Assembly: GCF_002081825.1 (NCBI RefSeq) | Contig: NZ_MUKU01000015.1 | Coordinates: 53,171-117,170, forward strand | From: Chromobacterium haemolyticum | GTDB lineage: Bacteria > Pseudomonadota > Gammaproteobacteria > Burkholderiales > Chromobacteriaceae | DNA length: 64,000 nucleotides | Direction: 5' to 3' | Part shown: piece by piece, positions 26,373-33,769 of the stretch | Layout of the letters: each line of letters starts with the position of its first letter | Position numbering within the stretch: position 1 is the stretch's first letter | Notes under the pieces: model-generated | What the model saw: only the letters and a program-made list of their open reading frames with translations | The model's database searches: none | What the model was told of the DNA's origin: nothing | Position numbers and translations under genes: made by a program

Positions 26373-27133
26373 ACCGCGAATGGAAGCCGGCGCCGGGCGG
26401 CGCGTGGGTGGACGCCGCGCCGGCGGGCCGGCATGCGGCGCTGCGCCTGTTTTGCTTCCCTTACGCGGGCGGCGGCGCGGCGGTGTTCCGGGGGTGGGAG
26501 GAGCGGCTTCCGGCAGAGGTGGATGTCCGGCCCATGCATCCGCCGGGGCGGGGGCGGCGGTTTCACGATGCGCTGCGCTACCGGCTGGATCAACTGGCCG
26601 ACGAGGCGATGGACGCGATCACGCCGCTATTGGACCGGCCTTACGCCTTGTTCGGGCACAGCATGGGGGCGAGCCTGGCGTTCGAAGTGGCTCAACGGGC
26701 GCGGGCGCGCGGCCTGCCGTCGCCGTCATGCCTGATCGTTTCCGGGCGCGCCGCGCCGCACTTTCCCGCGAGGGATCGGCCGATCCACGCTTTGCCTGAC
26801 GAGCAATTTCTGGACGAGGTGATGAGGATGAACGGCACGCCGGCGGAAGTGCTGGAGCACCCGGAGCTGGTTCAGATCATTTTGCCGGTCCTGCATGCCG
26901 ATTTCGAGGCGATAGAGACCTACCATCCCGAGCCGCGCCCTCCGCTGAGCTGCCGGATACTTGCTCTTGGCGGCAGCGAAGAGGTTCGGGGCGCGGAGGC
27001 GGCGGCTTCATGGCGCGGCTACACCACCGGCGGTTTTCGCAGCGAGATCCTGCCCGGCGATCACTTCTTCCTTAACGGGAGGCCGGAAAGCCTGTTCGCG
27101 ATACTGAAGCAGGAGCTTGGCCGCGCTGTGTGA
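26369..27133 (+). CDS. depJ: DepJ, type II thioesterase
   Basis: A 254-residue editing thioesterase that clears misprimed or stalled acyl groups from carrier proteins of the NRPS/PKS line. Seen: the N-terminal CFPYAGGGAAVFRGW segment typical of the family, nucleophile motif GHSMG (Ser98) and the C-terminal catalytic His in LPGDHFF. The ATG overlaps the depI stop (ATGA). It is the last gene of the locus and faces the VOC gene, with 19 bases between the two stop codons and no clear terminator. Confidence 0.93.
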   Translation: MNREWKPAPGGAWVDAAPAGRHAALRLFCFPYAGGGAAVFRGWEERLPAEVDVRPMHPPGRGRRFHDALRYRLDQLADEAMDAITPLLDRPYALFGHSMGASLAFEVAQRARARGLPSPSCLIVSGRAAPHFPARDRPIHALPDEQFLDEVMRMNGTPAEVLEHPELVQIILPVLHADFEAIETYHPEPRPPLSCRILALGGSEEVRGAEAAASWRGYTTGGFRSEILPGDHFFLNGRPESLFAILKQELGRAV

Positions 27134-27152
27134 GGGCCCGGCCCGCGGCGGC

Positions 27153-27518
27153 TTACAGGTTCTGGCCGACGCGCCACAGCACGCCGGAGGGATCGTGCAG
27201 GCAGAAGTCGCGCATGCCCCAGGGCTGGTCCACGAGCGGGCCTATCTTGGCCGGATAGCGCTCGGCGACGCCCTGGGCCAGCCATTGGCGGTGCCAGGCG
27301 TCGACATCGTCGACCAGTAAGTGCAAGACCAGGTTTTCCGCCAATTGCGGATGATAGAAGTCCTGCAGCAGGAAGCTGCACTGGCCATGGACGAAATAGC
27401 TGACGCCGTGGCTGTCCGACTTTTGCTCGAAGCCCAGATCGGCGTAAAAGCGCTGCGACAGCGCGTAGTCGCGGGCGGGCACGAAGGCTTTGATTTCAAT
27501 GCTGCGCAATTGAGACAC
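27153..27518 (-). CDS. VOC-superfamily protein (glyoxalase/bleomycin-resistance fold)
   Basis: A 121-residue protein with the beta-alpha-beta-beta-beta pattern of the vicinal oxygen chelate fold: it opens IKAFVPARDYALSQRFYADLGF and ends in the second half-fold HDPSGVLWRVGQ. The substrate is unknown. It could be a metal-dependent enzyme or a sequestering protein. It lies directly beside depJ on the opposite strand, downstream of oxyR but behind the oxyR terminator, so it probably has its own promoter. A link to FK228 tolerance is only a positional guess. Confidence 0.8.
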   Translation of the reverse strand: MSQLRSIEIKAFVPARDYALSQRFYADLGFEQKSDSHGVSYFVHGQCSFLLQDFYHPQLAENLVLHLLVDDVDAWHRQWLAQGVAERYPAKIGPLVDQPWGMRDFCLHDPSGVLWRVGQNL

Positions 27519-27544
27519 GGGGAAACTCCTTGCGGTGGTGGGGC

Positions 27545-27580
27545 GGAAAAAAACCGCTGCGGCAGGGCGCGCAGCGGTTG
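27545..27580 (-). terminator. Rho-independent terminator after oxyR
   Basis: A 10-bp perfect stem (27552-27561 with 27570-27579, AACCGCTGCG and its complement) followed on the minus strand by a run of seven T. It lies 25 bases past the oxyR stop codon and ends the min-oxyR transcript. Confidence 0.9.
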
Positions 27581-27604
27581 TCTCGTTTGGGGGCGGGAGC
27601 CGGC

Positions 27605-28543
27605 TTATTGCGCCGGCGCTTCGCCTTCCAGCATGGAAACGCCTTCCAGCCCGGAGCGGAACACCGCCTGTTGCAGGGTGTCGATCGCCTTTTTGCGGAA
27701 GAACTGCTTGCGCGTCACCAACAGCACGCGGCGCTGCGGCGCCGGCGTCTTGAACGGCACCACCGACAGCAGCGATTCATCGGTCGGGCCAATCGAAGTG
27801 GACGGCATCACCGTGACGCCCATGCCGCTGGCCACCATGTGACGGATGGTGTTGAGCGAGCTGCCCTGCAGATTGGCAGCCAGCGTGCCGCCGTGGCTCT
27901 GCCGGCTGGCGAGGTCGCTGCAGGCTTGCAGCACCTGGTCGCGGAAGCAATTGCCCTGGGTCAGCAGCAAGACGCTCTCGTCTGCCAGCTGATTGGCGGC
28001 GATGGCGCCCAGCTTTTCCCAGGGATGGCCCTTGGGCGTGGCGACGACGAAGGGTTCGTCGTACAGCGGACTCGCCACGGTGCCGGCTTCATCGAAGGGG
28101 TCGGCGACGATGATGGCGTCCACTTCGCCCCGCTTGAGCATTTCCGAGAGCCGGGAGGTGTAGTTCTCCTCCAGGATCAAGGGCATGTCAGGCGCCAGGA
28201 TGCGCAAGGCCGGAATCAGGCGCGGAAGCAGATAGGGGCTGATGGTGAAAATCACCCCCAGCTTCAGCGGGCCCACCAGCTCGTTTTGATGCTCGCCGGC
28301 CAGGCGTTTGACGGTTTCGGCTTCTTCCAGCACGCGTTGCGATTGCTCGATGATGCGCTCGCCGATCTCGGTGACGCTGACTTCCTGGCCGCCGCGCTCA
28401 AACAGCGTGACGCCCAGCTCGTCCTCCAGCTTCTTGATGGCGATGGACAGCGTCGGCTGGCTGACAAAGCAGCTTTGCGCCGCGCGACCGAAGTGGCGCT
28501 CCCGCGCCACCGCGACGATATAGCGAAGTTCGGTCAGCGTCAT
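27605..28543 (-). CDS. oxyR: OxyR, hydrogen-peroxide-sensing LysR-type regulator
   Basis: A 312-residue LysR regulator that switches on peroxide defence when two cysteines form a disulfide. The N-terminal helix-turn-helix covers about 1-60 (TLTELRYIVAVARERHFGRA). The redox cysteines fall at 199 (GNCFRDQ) and 208 (QACSD), the same numbers as in E. coli OxyR. It starts three bases after minE and ends at a strong terminator, so it belongs to the minCDE transcript, an arrangement also known in Neisseria. In strain No. 968 an OxyR-type regulator (DepR) is reported to affect FK228 synthesis. This gene is the neighbour of the dep locus and the obvious candidate, but it is probably also the general peroxide regulator. 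Confidence 0.93.
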   Translation of the reverse strand: MTLTELRYIVAVARERHFGRAAQSCFVSQPTLSIAIKKLEDELGVTLFERGGQEVSVTEIGERIIEQSQRVLEEAETVKRLAGEHQNELVGPLKLGVIFTISPYLLPRLIPALRILAPDMPLILEENYTSRLSEMLKRGEVDAIIVADPFDEAGTVASPLYDEPFVVATPKGHPWEKLGAIAANQLADESVLLLTQGNCFRDQVLQACSDLASRQSHGGTLAANLQGSSLNTIRHMVASGMGVTVMPSTSIGPTDESLLSVVPFKTPAPQRRVLLVTRKQFFRKKAIDTLQQAVFRSGLEGVSMLEGEAPAQ

Positions 28544-28546
28544 GGC

Positions 28547-28804
28547 TCAGCGCTGGTGCTCCGGCAGCACGATATTGACTTCCAGCACTTCGAAGTCGTC
28601 CTGGCGCTCCACTTGCACCTTGATGTCGTCCAGATTGACCGCGACGTATTTGGAGATCACTTCCATCAATTCGCGCTGCAGCGCCGGCAGATAGTCGGGC
28701 GCGCTGCGGCCGTTGCGTTCGTGGGCCAGGATGATTTGCAGGCGTTCTCTGGCAATGGCCGCGGTTTTCTGGCGCTTGCCAAAGATCATTTCGATCAGGG
28801 ACAT
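28547..28804 (-). CDS. minE: MinE, division-site topological specificity factor
   Basis: An 85-residue protein that binds MinD on the membrane, triggers its ATPase and drives Min oscillation, so that MinC blocks FtsZ rings at the poles only. The N-terminal amphipathic helix (LIEMIFGK) and the anti-MinCD segment ([15 protein letters not shown]) are clear, followed by the C-terminal dimer domain. It lies three bases after minD and three before oxyR. Confidence 0.97.
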   Translation of the reverse strand: MSLIEMIFGKRQKTAAIARERLQIILAHERNGRSAPDYLPALQRELMEVISKYVAVNLDDIKVQVERQDDFEVLEVNIVLPEHQR

Positions 28805-28807
28805 GAC

Positions 28808-29620
28808 TTAACCTCCAAAGAGGCGTTTCAGAATGCCGGCTTTTGGGGCATCGAGGAAACGCATCGGGCGCTCTTCGCCCAGGAAACGCGCCACCACGTC
28901 GGAATAGGCGTCGGCAACGTCCGAGCCTTTCAGGTGGATGGCCGGGGTGCCGGAGTTGGAGGCTTGCAGAACGGTCTGCGACTCCGGAATCACGCCCAGC
29001 AGCGGCACGCGCAGAATCTCCTTCACATCGTCCACCGACAGCATTTCGCCCTTGTCGACGCGACCGGCGGAGTAGCGGGTGATCAGCAGATGTTCCTTGA
29101 CCGGCTCGCGGCTTTCTTCCGCGCGCTTGGACTTGGAGGACAGAATGCCCAGGATGCGGTCTGAGTCGCGCACCGAGGAGACTTCCGGATTGGTGACGAT
29201 CAGCGCTTCGTCGGCGAAGTACAGCGCCATCAGCGCGCCTTTTTCGATGCCGGCCGGAGAGTCGCAGACGATGTATTCGAAGCCGGCTTCGGCCAGGTCC
29301 TTCAACACCTTCTCCACGCCGTCCAGCGTCAACGCGTCTTTGTCGCGGGTTTGCGAGGCGGGGATGATGTAGAGGTTGTCGCAGTTCTTGTCCTTGATCA
29401 GCGCCTGGTTCAGGCTGGCTTCGCCGTTGACGACATTGATCAGGTCATAGACCACGCGGCGTTCGCAACCCATGATCAGGTCCAGGTTGCGCAGGCCGAC
29501 GTCGAAGTCGATGACGACGGTTTTGTGACCGCGCAACGCCAGGCCGGAGGAGAAGCTGGCACTGGTAGTGGTTTTACCGACGCCACCCTTGCCGGACGTT
29601 ACAACGATGATTTTTGCCAC
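28808..29620 (-). CDS. minD: MinD, septum-site-determining ATPase
   Basis: A 270-residue ParA/MinD-type ATPase. The deviant Walker A motif KGGVGKTT is at the N-terminus, with the Walker B-like segment VVIDFDVGLRNLD next, and the C-terminal membrane-targeting amphipathic helix ends in GILKRLFG. ATP-bound dimers sit on the inner membrane, recruit MinC and are released by MinE. Second gene of minC-minD-minE-oxyR. Confidence 0.98.
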   Translation of the reverse strand: MAKIIVVTSGKGGVGKTTTSASFSSGLALRGHKTVVIDFDVGLRNLDLIMGCERRVVYDLINVVNGEASLNQALIKDKNCDNLYIIPASQTRDKDALTLDGVEKVLKDLAEAGFEYIVCDSPAGIEKGALMALYFADEALIVTNPEVSSVRDSDRILGILSSKSKRAEESREPVKEHLLITRYSAGRVDKGEMLSVDDVKEILRVPLLGVIPESQTVLQASNSGTPAIHLKGSDVADAYSDVVARFLGEERPMRFLDAPKAGILKRLFGG

Positions 29621-29646
29621 AGTCGATCCCTTTGAATAATCGCTTG

Positions 29647-30378
29647 TTACTCGCCGAGCGCGGTCATGACCAGGCGCTCGTTCTCGAGATAGATTTGAGT
29701 TGGCTTGCCCAGAATGCTGTCGGGCAAGGCTTGTTCGATAGTTCGATAGACCCCGGCGATGGACACCAGTTCGGCCTCCATGCTGCGGGCGAAAATGCGG
29801 GCGCCGGCGTTGCCGCGCGCGCCGGCGAGAGCGCGGCCGCGCAAGGGCGCGTAGATATGGATGTTGCCGTCGGCGATGACTTCAGCGCCAGCGCTGACCA
29901 TGGCCAGCACGATCAGGTCGCAGCCCTTGGCGTAGATTTGCTGACCGGCGCGCACGGGACGGTCCACGATCATGGCGCCGGTGGCCGGAGCCGGTTCCGG
30001 CGCGGCGGGTTTGTCGGCGGGTTCCGGCGTGTTCTGCGCTGAGCGAGGCGGGGTGGCGCTGCTGGTGTAAGCGAGGCCGAACTGGCTGGCGACGCCGGCC
30101 AGCGCGGTGCTGGGGTGGCGCAGGGCCACTGCGCGGATGCCGCGTCGGCTGAGCATGGGCAGCAGCCGGCCGTAATCCAGTTCGGCGGGGGCGGGCAAGG
30201 CTTCCACGTCGAGGACGAAGGCTTCTACCGGCGCGTCGTGGCCGGTGCCGAAGCGCGCATCCAGCGCCTGGCTCAGTTCGTCCAGGTCGTCGGTGCGCAG
30301 CATGAGCGCCAGCAGATCCAGGCTGGCGGATTTTATGTCGAATGCGTTGGCCGCAGGGCTCATTGTACTTGGCTTCAT
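29647..30378 (-). CDS. minC: MinC, FtsZ-ring inhibitor
   Basis: A 243-residue division inhibitor. The N-terminal FtsZ-binding domain covers about 10-110, a Pro/Ala-rich linker (EPADKPAAPEPAPA) follows at about 120-140, and the C-terminal beta-helix, which binds MinD, is recognized by GAEVIADGNIHIYAPLRGRALAG. An ATG five codons in (30363) could also be the start; neither has a good ribosome binding site. Confidence 0.95.
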   Translation of the reverse strand: MKPSTMSPAANAFDIKSASLDLLALMLRTDDLDELSQALDARFGTGHDAPVEAFVLDVEALPAPAELDYGRLLPMLSRRGIRAVALRHPSTALAGVASQFGLAYTSSATPPRSAQNTPEPADKPAAPEPAPATGAMIVDRPVRAGQQIYAKGCDLIVLAMVSAGAEVIADGNIHIYAPLRGRALAGARGNAGARIFARSMEAELVSIAGVYRTIEQALPDSILGKPTQIYLENERLVMTALGE

Positions 30379-30608
30379 GTAGATAGATTTATTCTATGGG
30401 GCGAGTGTACTGGGTTGCTGACGGGCTTTCAATGGCGTTGCTCGGCTTGGGGCCAAAAGGCCGAAATCGGCAGGCGCAAAGGACTTGGGCGCGGGCAAGT
30501 GTTGCAATTGCGGGAATCGTTGAGCGAAGAGGAAGGGAAAGGCCTTTTTGTAATGTCTTTGGAATGTTTGTATTGCAAAAATCCATGAAAAATAGTGATT
30601 TAGCGACT

Positions 30609-30623
30609 TGTGCATTGCAACAT
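30609..30623. promoter_or_regulatory. Candidate PhaR operator 1, upstream of the phasin gene
   Basis: TTGTGCATTGCAACA, an imperfect dyad built on TGCA-T-TGCA, about 125 bases before the phasin start codon. Its core resembles the second site at 30663. PhaR as the binding protein is an inference from the phasin context. Confidence 0.4.
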
Positions 30624-30662
30624 TTTCTTGACTCGAGAAAGCCGACCAGCCACAATGGCAAT

Positions 30663-30677
30663 TGTTGCGATGCAACA
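30663..30677. promoter_or_regulatory. Candidate PhaR operator 2, upstream of the phasin gene
   Basis: TGTTGCGATGCAACA is a perfect 6-3-6 inverted repeat, 68 bases before the phasin ATG. Phasin genes are commonly repressed by PhaR through TGC/GCA dyads near the promoter. The identity of the regulator is inferred. Confidence 0.5.
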
Positions 30678-30745
30678 TCAAGAGCGCAGGTTAAGTTCGC
30701 TGTCGTTGCTGAGCTGTCAATTTTGGATATTTTTTAGGAGTCGTC

Positions 30746-31312
30746 ATGTTTACCACTACTCAAGAATTCTCCGCTCTCGGCCAGTCGCAGTTCGACAAGG
30801 CCGTGCGTTTCTCCTCCATCATGCTGGCCGGCGCTGAGCGTCTGGCCGCGCTGCAACTGGATCTGTCGCGCAAGCTGCTGGCCGATAACGCCCAGGCAAT
30901 CAAGGCGCTGAGCGAAGTCAAGGATCCCAAGGCTTTCGCCGAAGTGCAGAGCAGCCTGGCCCAGCCGTCCATCGACCAGGCTTTCTCCGTGGCGCGCAAT
31001 GTGTACGATGCCGCGCTGGCCACTCAGAACGAGCTGACCGCTTTTGTCGAAGAGCAGATCGCCGAAGGCAACCAGACCCTGCTGAGCAATCTGGATCGTT
31101 TGTCCAAGAACGCGCCGGCGGGCTCCGATGCAGCGGTGTCCGCTCTGAAAAGCCTGGTGAACACCTCCAACGCCGCTTTCGAAAGCGTGTCCAAGACCGC
31201 CAAGAAAGTCAGCGCGGAAATCGCCGAAGCCAGCGTGGAAGCCGCCACCAACTCCGCCAAGGCCGCCAGCGCCGCCGTCGCCCGAGGCAAGAAAGCGACC
31301 AGCGCCGTCTGA
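30746..31312 (+). CDS. phaP: Phasin family protein (PHA granule surface protein)
   Basis: A 188-residue amphipathic helical protein of the PhaP1 type. It opens with a short segment (FTTTQEFSALGQSQFDKAVRF), followed by long helices rich in Ala, Leu and Lys, and ends in an Ala/Lys-rich tail (AASAAVARGKKATSA). Phasins coat polyhydroxyalkanoate granules and keep them small and dispersed. A good ribosome binding site (TTAGGAG, about 30734-30740) precedes the ATG. Dyads upstream suggest PhaR control, and a strong terminator follows, so the gene is monocistronic. Confidence 0.92.
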   Translation: MFTTTQEFSALGQSQFDKAVRFSSIMLAGAERLAALQLDLSRKLLADNAQAIKALSEVKDPKAFAEVQSSLAQPSIDQAFSVARNVYDAALATQNELTAFVEEQIAEGNQTLLSNLDRLSKNAPAGSDAAVSALKSLVNTSNAAFESVSKTAKKVSAEIAEASVEAATNSAKAASAAVARGKKATSAV

Positions 31313-31329
31313 TTCCGGTTCTTGTCGTG

Positions 31330-31358
31330 AAAAAAGCCCGCATTCGTGCGGGCTTTTT
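31330..31358. terminator. Terminator after the phasin gene, possibly bidirectional
   Basis: AAAAAGCCCGC - loop - GCGGGCTTTTT forms an A/T-flanked GC stem with T runs in both directions. It ends the phasin transcript and overlaps the 3' end of the opposing hypothetical gene. Confidence 0.92.
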
Positions 31359-32085
31359 AGTTTTTGGGCCCCAGAGGCGACTGGGTTGCAAAATCGCTCC
31401 ACAGCTGCCCCCAGGCTTGCTGGCAGCCGTTCGCCTGCAGAATCAGCCTGGCAAGGCTGGCGGCGTAGTGGTCTTGCAGTCGGGGAGGCTCGGCGAAGTC
31501 CTGACGCGCCGTCGCGCTGTCCGCGGTCAGGTTCCGTTCCGTCAGATAGCGTTGGGACAGCCGCACCAGCTGTTCCCATAGCTGCCATTGCTCGCGCAGC
31601 GCGGTTTTCCAGTCAGGCGTGATCTGTGTGGCCGGGCTGGGCGGAGCGTGTCGTCTCAGCATGAACAGCAGGGCCTCCCAGACCTGGCGGGTATAGCGCG
31701 CGCTGCCGGCCGGGCCGCAGCGAAGCCAGGCGGCCGGCAGCGGCGCCAGCGCGTCCAGCAAGGCCACGGCGGTGGGAGGCGGCGCGGGTTCGGCGCCCAG
31801 CAAAAGCATGAAGCCGAAGTCCGCGCCCAGAGGCTGCCAGGCGCCATCCAGCTCCAGAAAGGGGATGCCTTGTTCGTGACAGAGCCGCAGCCGGGACGAT
31901 AAGGAGGCTTGATGCAGGGGATCGATATTGATCCAGCAGCAGGAGGACAGGTAAAACCCTTGCCAGTCGCGAGGCAGCCAAGACGGCAGTCCGCTTGTGC
32001 CCGCGGACGCGGACAACCCCCGGCTGGCCAGGCGCTGCTGGAGCCAGTGGAGTTGCGGTGCTGAGCCTTGGGCGATATAGGTCAC
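31357..32085 (-). CDS. Hypothetical protein, 242 residues
   Basis: I do not recognize the family. The protein is soluble-looking, without a signal peptide or clear membrane segment, and rich in Leu, Ala, Trp and Gln. Residues 1-30 contain YIAQGSAPQLHWLQQRLASR, followed by SWLPRDWQGFYLSSCCWINIDP. The C-terminal half is helical and charged. The start at 32085 is the first ATG of the frame. The stop lies in the phasin terminator, and a phasin-like TTGC/GCAA dyad (32319-32335) lies 234 bases upstream, so shared control with the phasin gene is possible. No partner gene shares its transcript. Confidence 0.7.
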   Translation of the reverse strand: MTYIAQGSAPQLHWLQQRLASRGLSASAGTSGLPSWLPRDWQGFYLSSCCWINIDPLHQASLSSRLRLCHEQGIPFLELDGAWQPLGADFGFMLLLGAEPAPPPTAVALLDALAPLPAAWLRCGPAGSARYTRQVWEALLFMLRRHAPPSPATQITPDWKTALREQWQLWEQLVRLSQRYLTERNLTADSATARQDFAEPPRLQDHYAASLARLILQANGCQQAWGQLWSDFATQSPLGPKN

Positions 32086-32239
32086 TATGATTCCGGTTGG
32101 GCTGCCCGACGCTATGGCGGCTGCGGGCGTCGGGGCATTTGGCGAGCGAGCGAGGCATCGCCGTCTTGGGCGCGCCCCGACGCTCTTAATTGAACGATAC
32201 CTGCAATGCGGCGACGGGTAAAAGAATTATTTATGGTAT

Positions 32240-32265
32240 TTAGTAACAATCACTTGCTTTACTAA
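32240..32265. repeat. Inverted repeat, possible operator
   Basis: TTAGTAA and TTACTAA, a perfect 7-bp inverted repeat separated by 12 bases, in the AT-rich part of the intergenic region about 155-180 bases upstream of the hypothetical gene. No T run follows, so it is more like a protein binding site than a terminator. Confidence 0.4.
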
Positions 32266-32318
32266 GCGGATGCGACCGAGGCGTCCAAGCATGAGCGATT
32301 GTAGCAAATAATGATGGC

Positions 32319-32335
32319 ATATTGCGTTGCAATAT
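32319..32335. promoter_or_regulatory. TTGC-N3-GCAA dyad, candidate PhaR site
   Basis: ATATTGC-GTT-GCAATAT, a perfect 7-3-7 inverted repeat with the same TTGC-N3-GCAA core as the dyad at 30663 before the phasin gene. It lies upstream of the minus-strand hypothetical gene and downstream of ppa. The regulator is inferred. Confidence 0.42.
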
Positions 32336-32373
32336 CAGCGTTGGCGAATGTGCGCAGATGGGGAGGACGGGCA

Positions 32374-32400
32374 TGAAAAAACCGGCGACCCGCGCCGGTT
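32374..32400 (-). terminator. Rho-independent terminator after ppa
   Basis: AACCGGCG and CGCCGGTT arms (32380-32387, 32393-32400) followed on the minus strand by a run of T, 26 bases after the ppa stop. Confidence 0.88.
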
Positions 32401-32425
32401 GTCTGTCAGGGCAAGCGCCGTGCGC

Positions 32426-32953
32426 TTATTTTTCGAAGCGGGCGATGCCGTCGACCAGTTCGGCCTTGGCGTCGTCCAGAGTGCCCCAGCCTTGAATCTT
32501 GACCCACTTGCCTTTTTCCAGATCTTTGTAGTGTTCGAAGAAGTGAACCATCTGGCCGCGCAGCAGTTCCGGCAGGTCTTCCAGCTTTTGGATGGACTTG
32601 TACATCGGGCACAGTTTTTCCACCGGCACGGCCACCAGCTTGGCGTCAACGCCGGATTCGTCTTCCATCTTGATCAGGCCCAGCGCGCGACAGCGCACCA
32701 CCACGCCCGGCGGCAGCGGGAACGGCGTCACCACCAGCACGTCAACCGGGTCGCCGTCGCCGGCAAGGGTTTGCGGCACGAAACCGTAGTTGGCCGGATA
32801 CATCATGGAAGTGCCCATGAAGCGGTCAACTACCAGCGCGTTCCAGTCTTTGTCGAATTCGTACTTGATCGGGGCGGCGTTGGCGGAGATTTCGATGACG
32901 ACGTTGAAGTCGCCCGGCATGTCTTTGCCCGGGCCGATGCTAGCGAGATCCAT
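32426..32953 (-). CDS. ppa: Inorganic pyrophosphatase, family I
   Basis: Hydrolyses pyrophosphate to two phosphates and so drives nucleotide and polymer synthesis forward. The signature DGDPVDVLV holds the metal-binding Asp residues, preceded by YPANYGFVPQTLAGDGD. From the ATG at 32953 the protein is 175 residues, the usual size of bacterial hexameric enzymes. AAGGA lies seven bases upstream on the minus strand, so I prefer this start to the frame's first ATG at 32983. It is a single gene with its own terminator. Confidence 0.97.
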   Translation of the reverse strand: MDLASIGPGKDMPGDFNVVIEISANAAPIKYEFDKDWNALVVDRFMGTSMMYPANYGFVPQTLAGDGDPVDVLVVTPFPLPPGVVVRCRALGLIKMEDESGVDAKLVAVPVEKLCPMYKSIQKLEDLPELLRGQMVHFFEHYKDLEKGKWVKIQGWGTLDDAKAELVDGIARFEK

Positions 32954-33084
32954 CAGGGAATCCTTGTTGAGCGTGTTGAACACAATGTTTCGATAAACCG
33001 CGCAATTATAGCAGTAGCTGCCGCGCTGCGTATCGGGCGGGTATAATCGCCGACGATTGTATTAGCGCTAGAAAGAATGGATTG

Positions 33085-33705
33085 ATGCTGGACAAATGGA
33101 TCGTCGAGTTCGACAAGGGGCTGCGCACCCTGTTTGCTTCCGCGCAAAGCCTGAGGCCGCATCCGGATGCTGCGCTGGACGAGGCGGAGCTGGCGGCGGA
33201 GGAAAAGAAACACGCGCTGGGGCTGATGAGGGTGAACCACTGCGGCGAGGTGTGCGCCCAGGCTTTGTACCAGGGGCAGGCGCTGACGGCGCGCAAGCCT
33301 CAGGCGCGCGAAGCCTTGCGCCAAGCGGCGCAAGAAGAGGTGGAGCATCTGGCCTGGACCGAGAGGCGCATCCGCGAATTGGGCGGCCGGCCCAGTGTGT
33401 TCAACCCGCTGTGGTACACCGGTTCGCTGGCGATAGGCGTGGCCGCGGGGGTGTTGGGCGACAAGTGGAATCTGGGCTTTCTGGAGGAAACCGAGCAGCA
33501 GGTGGGCGCGCATCTGGACAGCCATCTGAGCCGTTTGCCGGCGGCGGACGTCAAGAGCCGCGCGATTGTCGAGCAGATGCGCGATGATGAGTTGAAGCAT
33601 GCGGACATGGCCCATGATCTGGGCGCCGCCGCATTGCCGGCCCCGGTGAAGGGGGCGATGAAGTTGTCCGCCAAGTTGATGACGGGCGCCAGCTACCGGC
33701 TTTGA
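33085..33705 (+). CDS. coq7: Demethoxyubiquinone hydroxylase, Coq7/UbiF-replacing di-iron enzyme
   Basis: Carries out the C-6 hydroxylation of demethoxyubiquinone in ubiquinone synthesis, on the inner membrane. The 206-residue protein shows the di-iron carboxylate pattern: RVNHCGEVCAQ, then EEVEHLAW in the first half, and EETEQQV and DDELKHADMA in the second. An ATG at 33085 gives the family length; a TTG three bases earlier is a less likely start. A TATAAT at 33042-33047 may be the -10 element, but its -35 is weak. Confidence 0.95.
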   Translation: MLDKWIVEFDKGLRTLFASAQSLRPHPDAALDEAELAAEEKKHALGLMRVNHCGEVCAQALYQGQALTARKPQAREALRQAAQEEVEHLAWTERRIRELGGRPSVFNPLWYTGSLAIGVAAGVLGDKWNLGFLEETEQQVGAHLDSHLSRLPAADVKSRAIVEQMRDDELKHADMAHDLGAAALPAPVKGAMKLSAKLMTGASYRL

Positions 33706-33719
33706 TTGAGGGGGCTTTC

Positions 33720-33750
33720 AAAAGAACAGGCCTGGATTTCAGGCCTGTTC
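33720..33750 (-). terminator. Terminator after the DUF475 gene
   Basis: GAACAGGCCT and AGGCCTGTTC (33724-33733, 33741-33750) form a 10-bp perfect stem, followed on the minus strand by CTTTTGAAAG. It lies 20 bases beyond the stop of the minus-strand gene and also just after coq7, so it may serve both. Confidence 0.75.
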
Positions 33751-33769
33751 GCATTGTGGCGCGGGCGTC

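Larger units (their letters stand above)
30379..30745. promoter_or_regulatory. Divergent regulatory region between minC and the phasin gene
   Basis: 367 bases without a gene between two divergently transcribed units. The half nearer the phasin gene is much more AT-rich than the coding DNA around it and carries TTGC/GCAA dyads (annotated separately). I see no -10/-35 pair with convincing spacing for either gene. Confidence 0.6.
32086..32425. other. Intergenic region between the hypothetical gene and ppa
   Basis: 340 bases without a gene. It holds two inverted repeats (32240-32265 and 32319-32335) and the ppa terminator (32374-32400). The AT-rich middle (32219-32270) is the likely promoter area of the minus-strand hypothetical gene; no clear -35/-10 pair was found. 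Confidence 0.6.

Noticed and set aside
25454..27133. A DepI-DepJ fusion protein
   Set aside because: The continuous frame exists only because of the G14 tract; the joining part is the shifted frame of depI and has no domain, and depJ has its own ATGA-coupled start.
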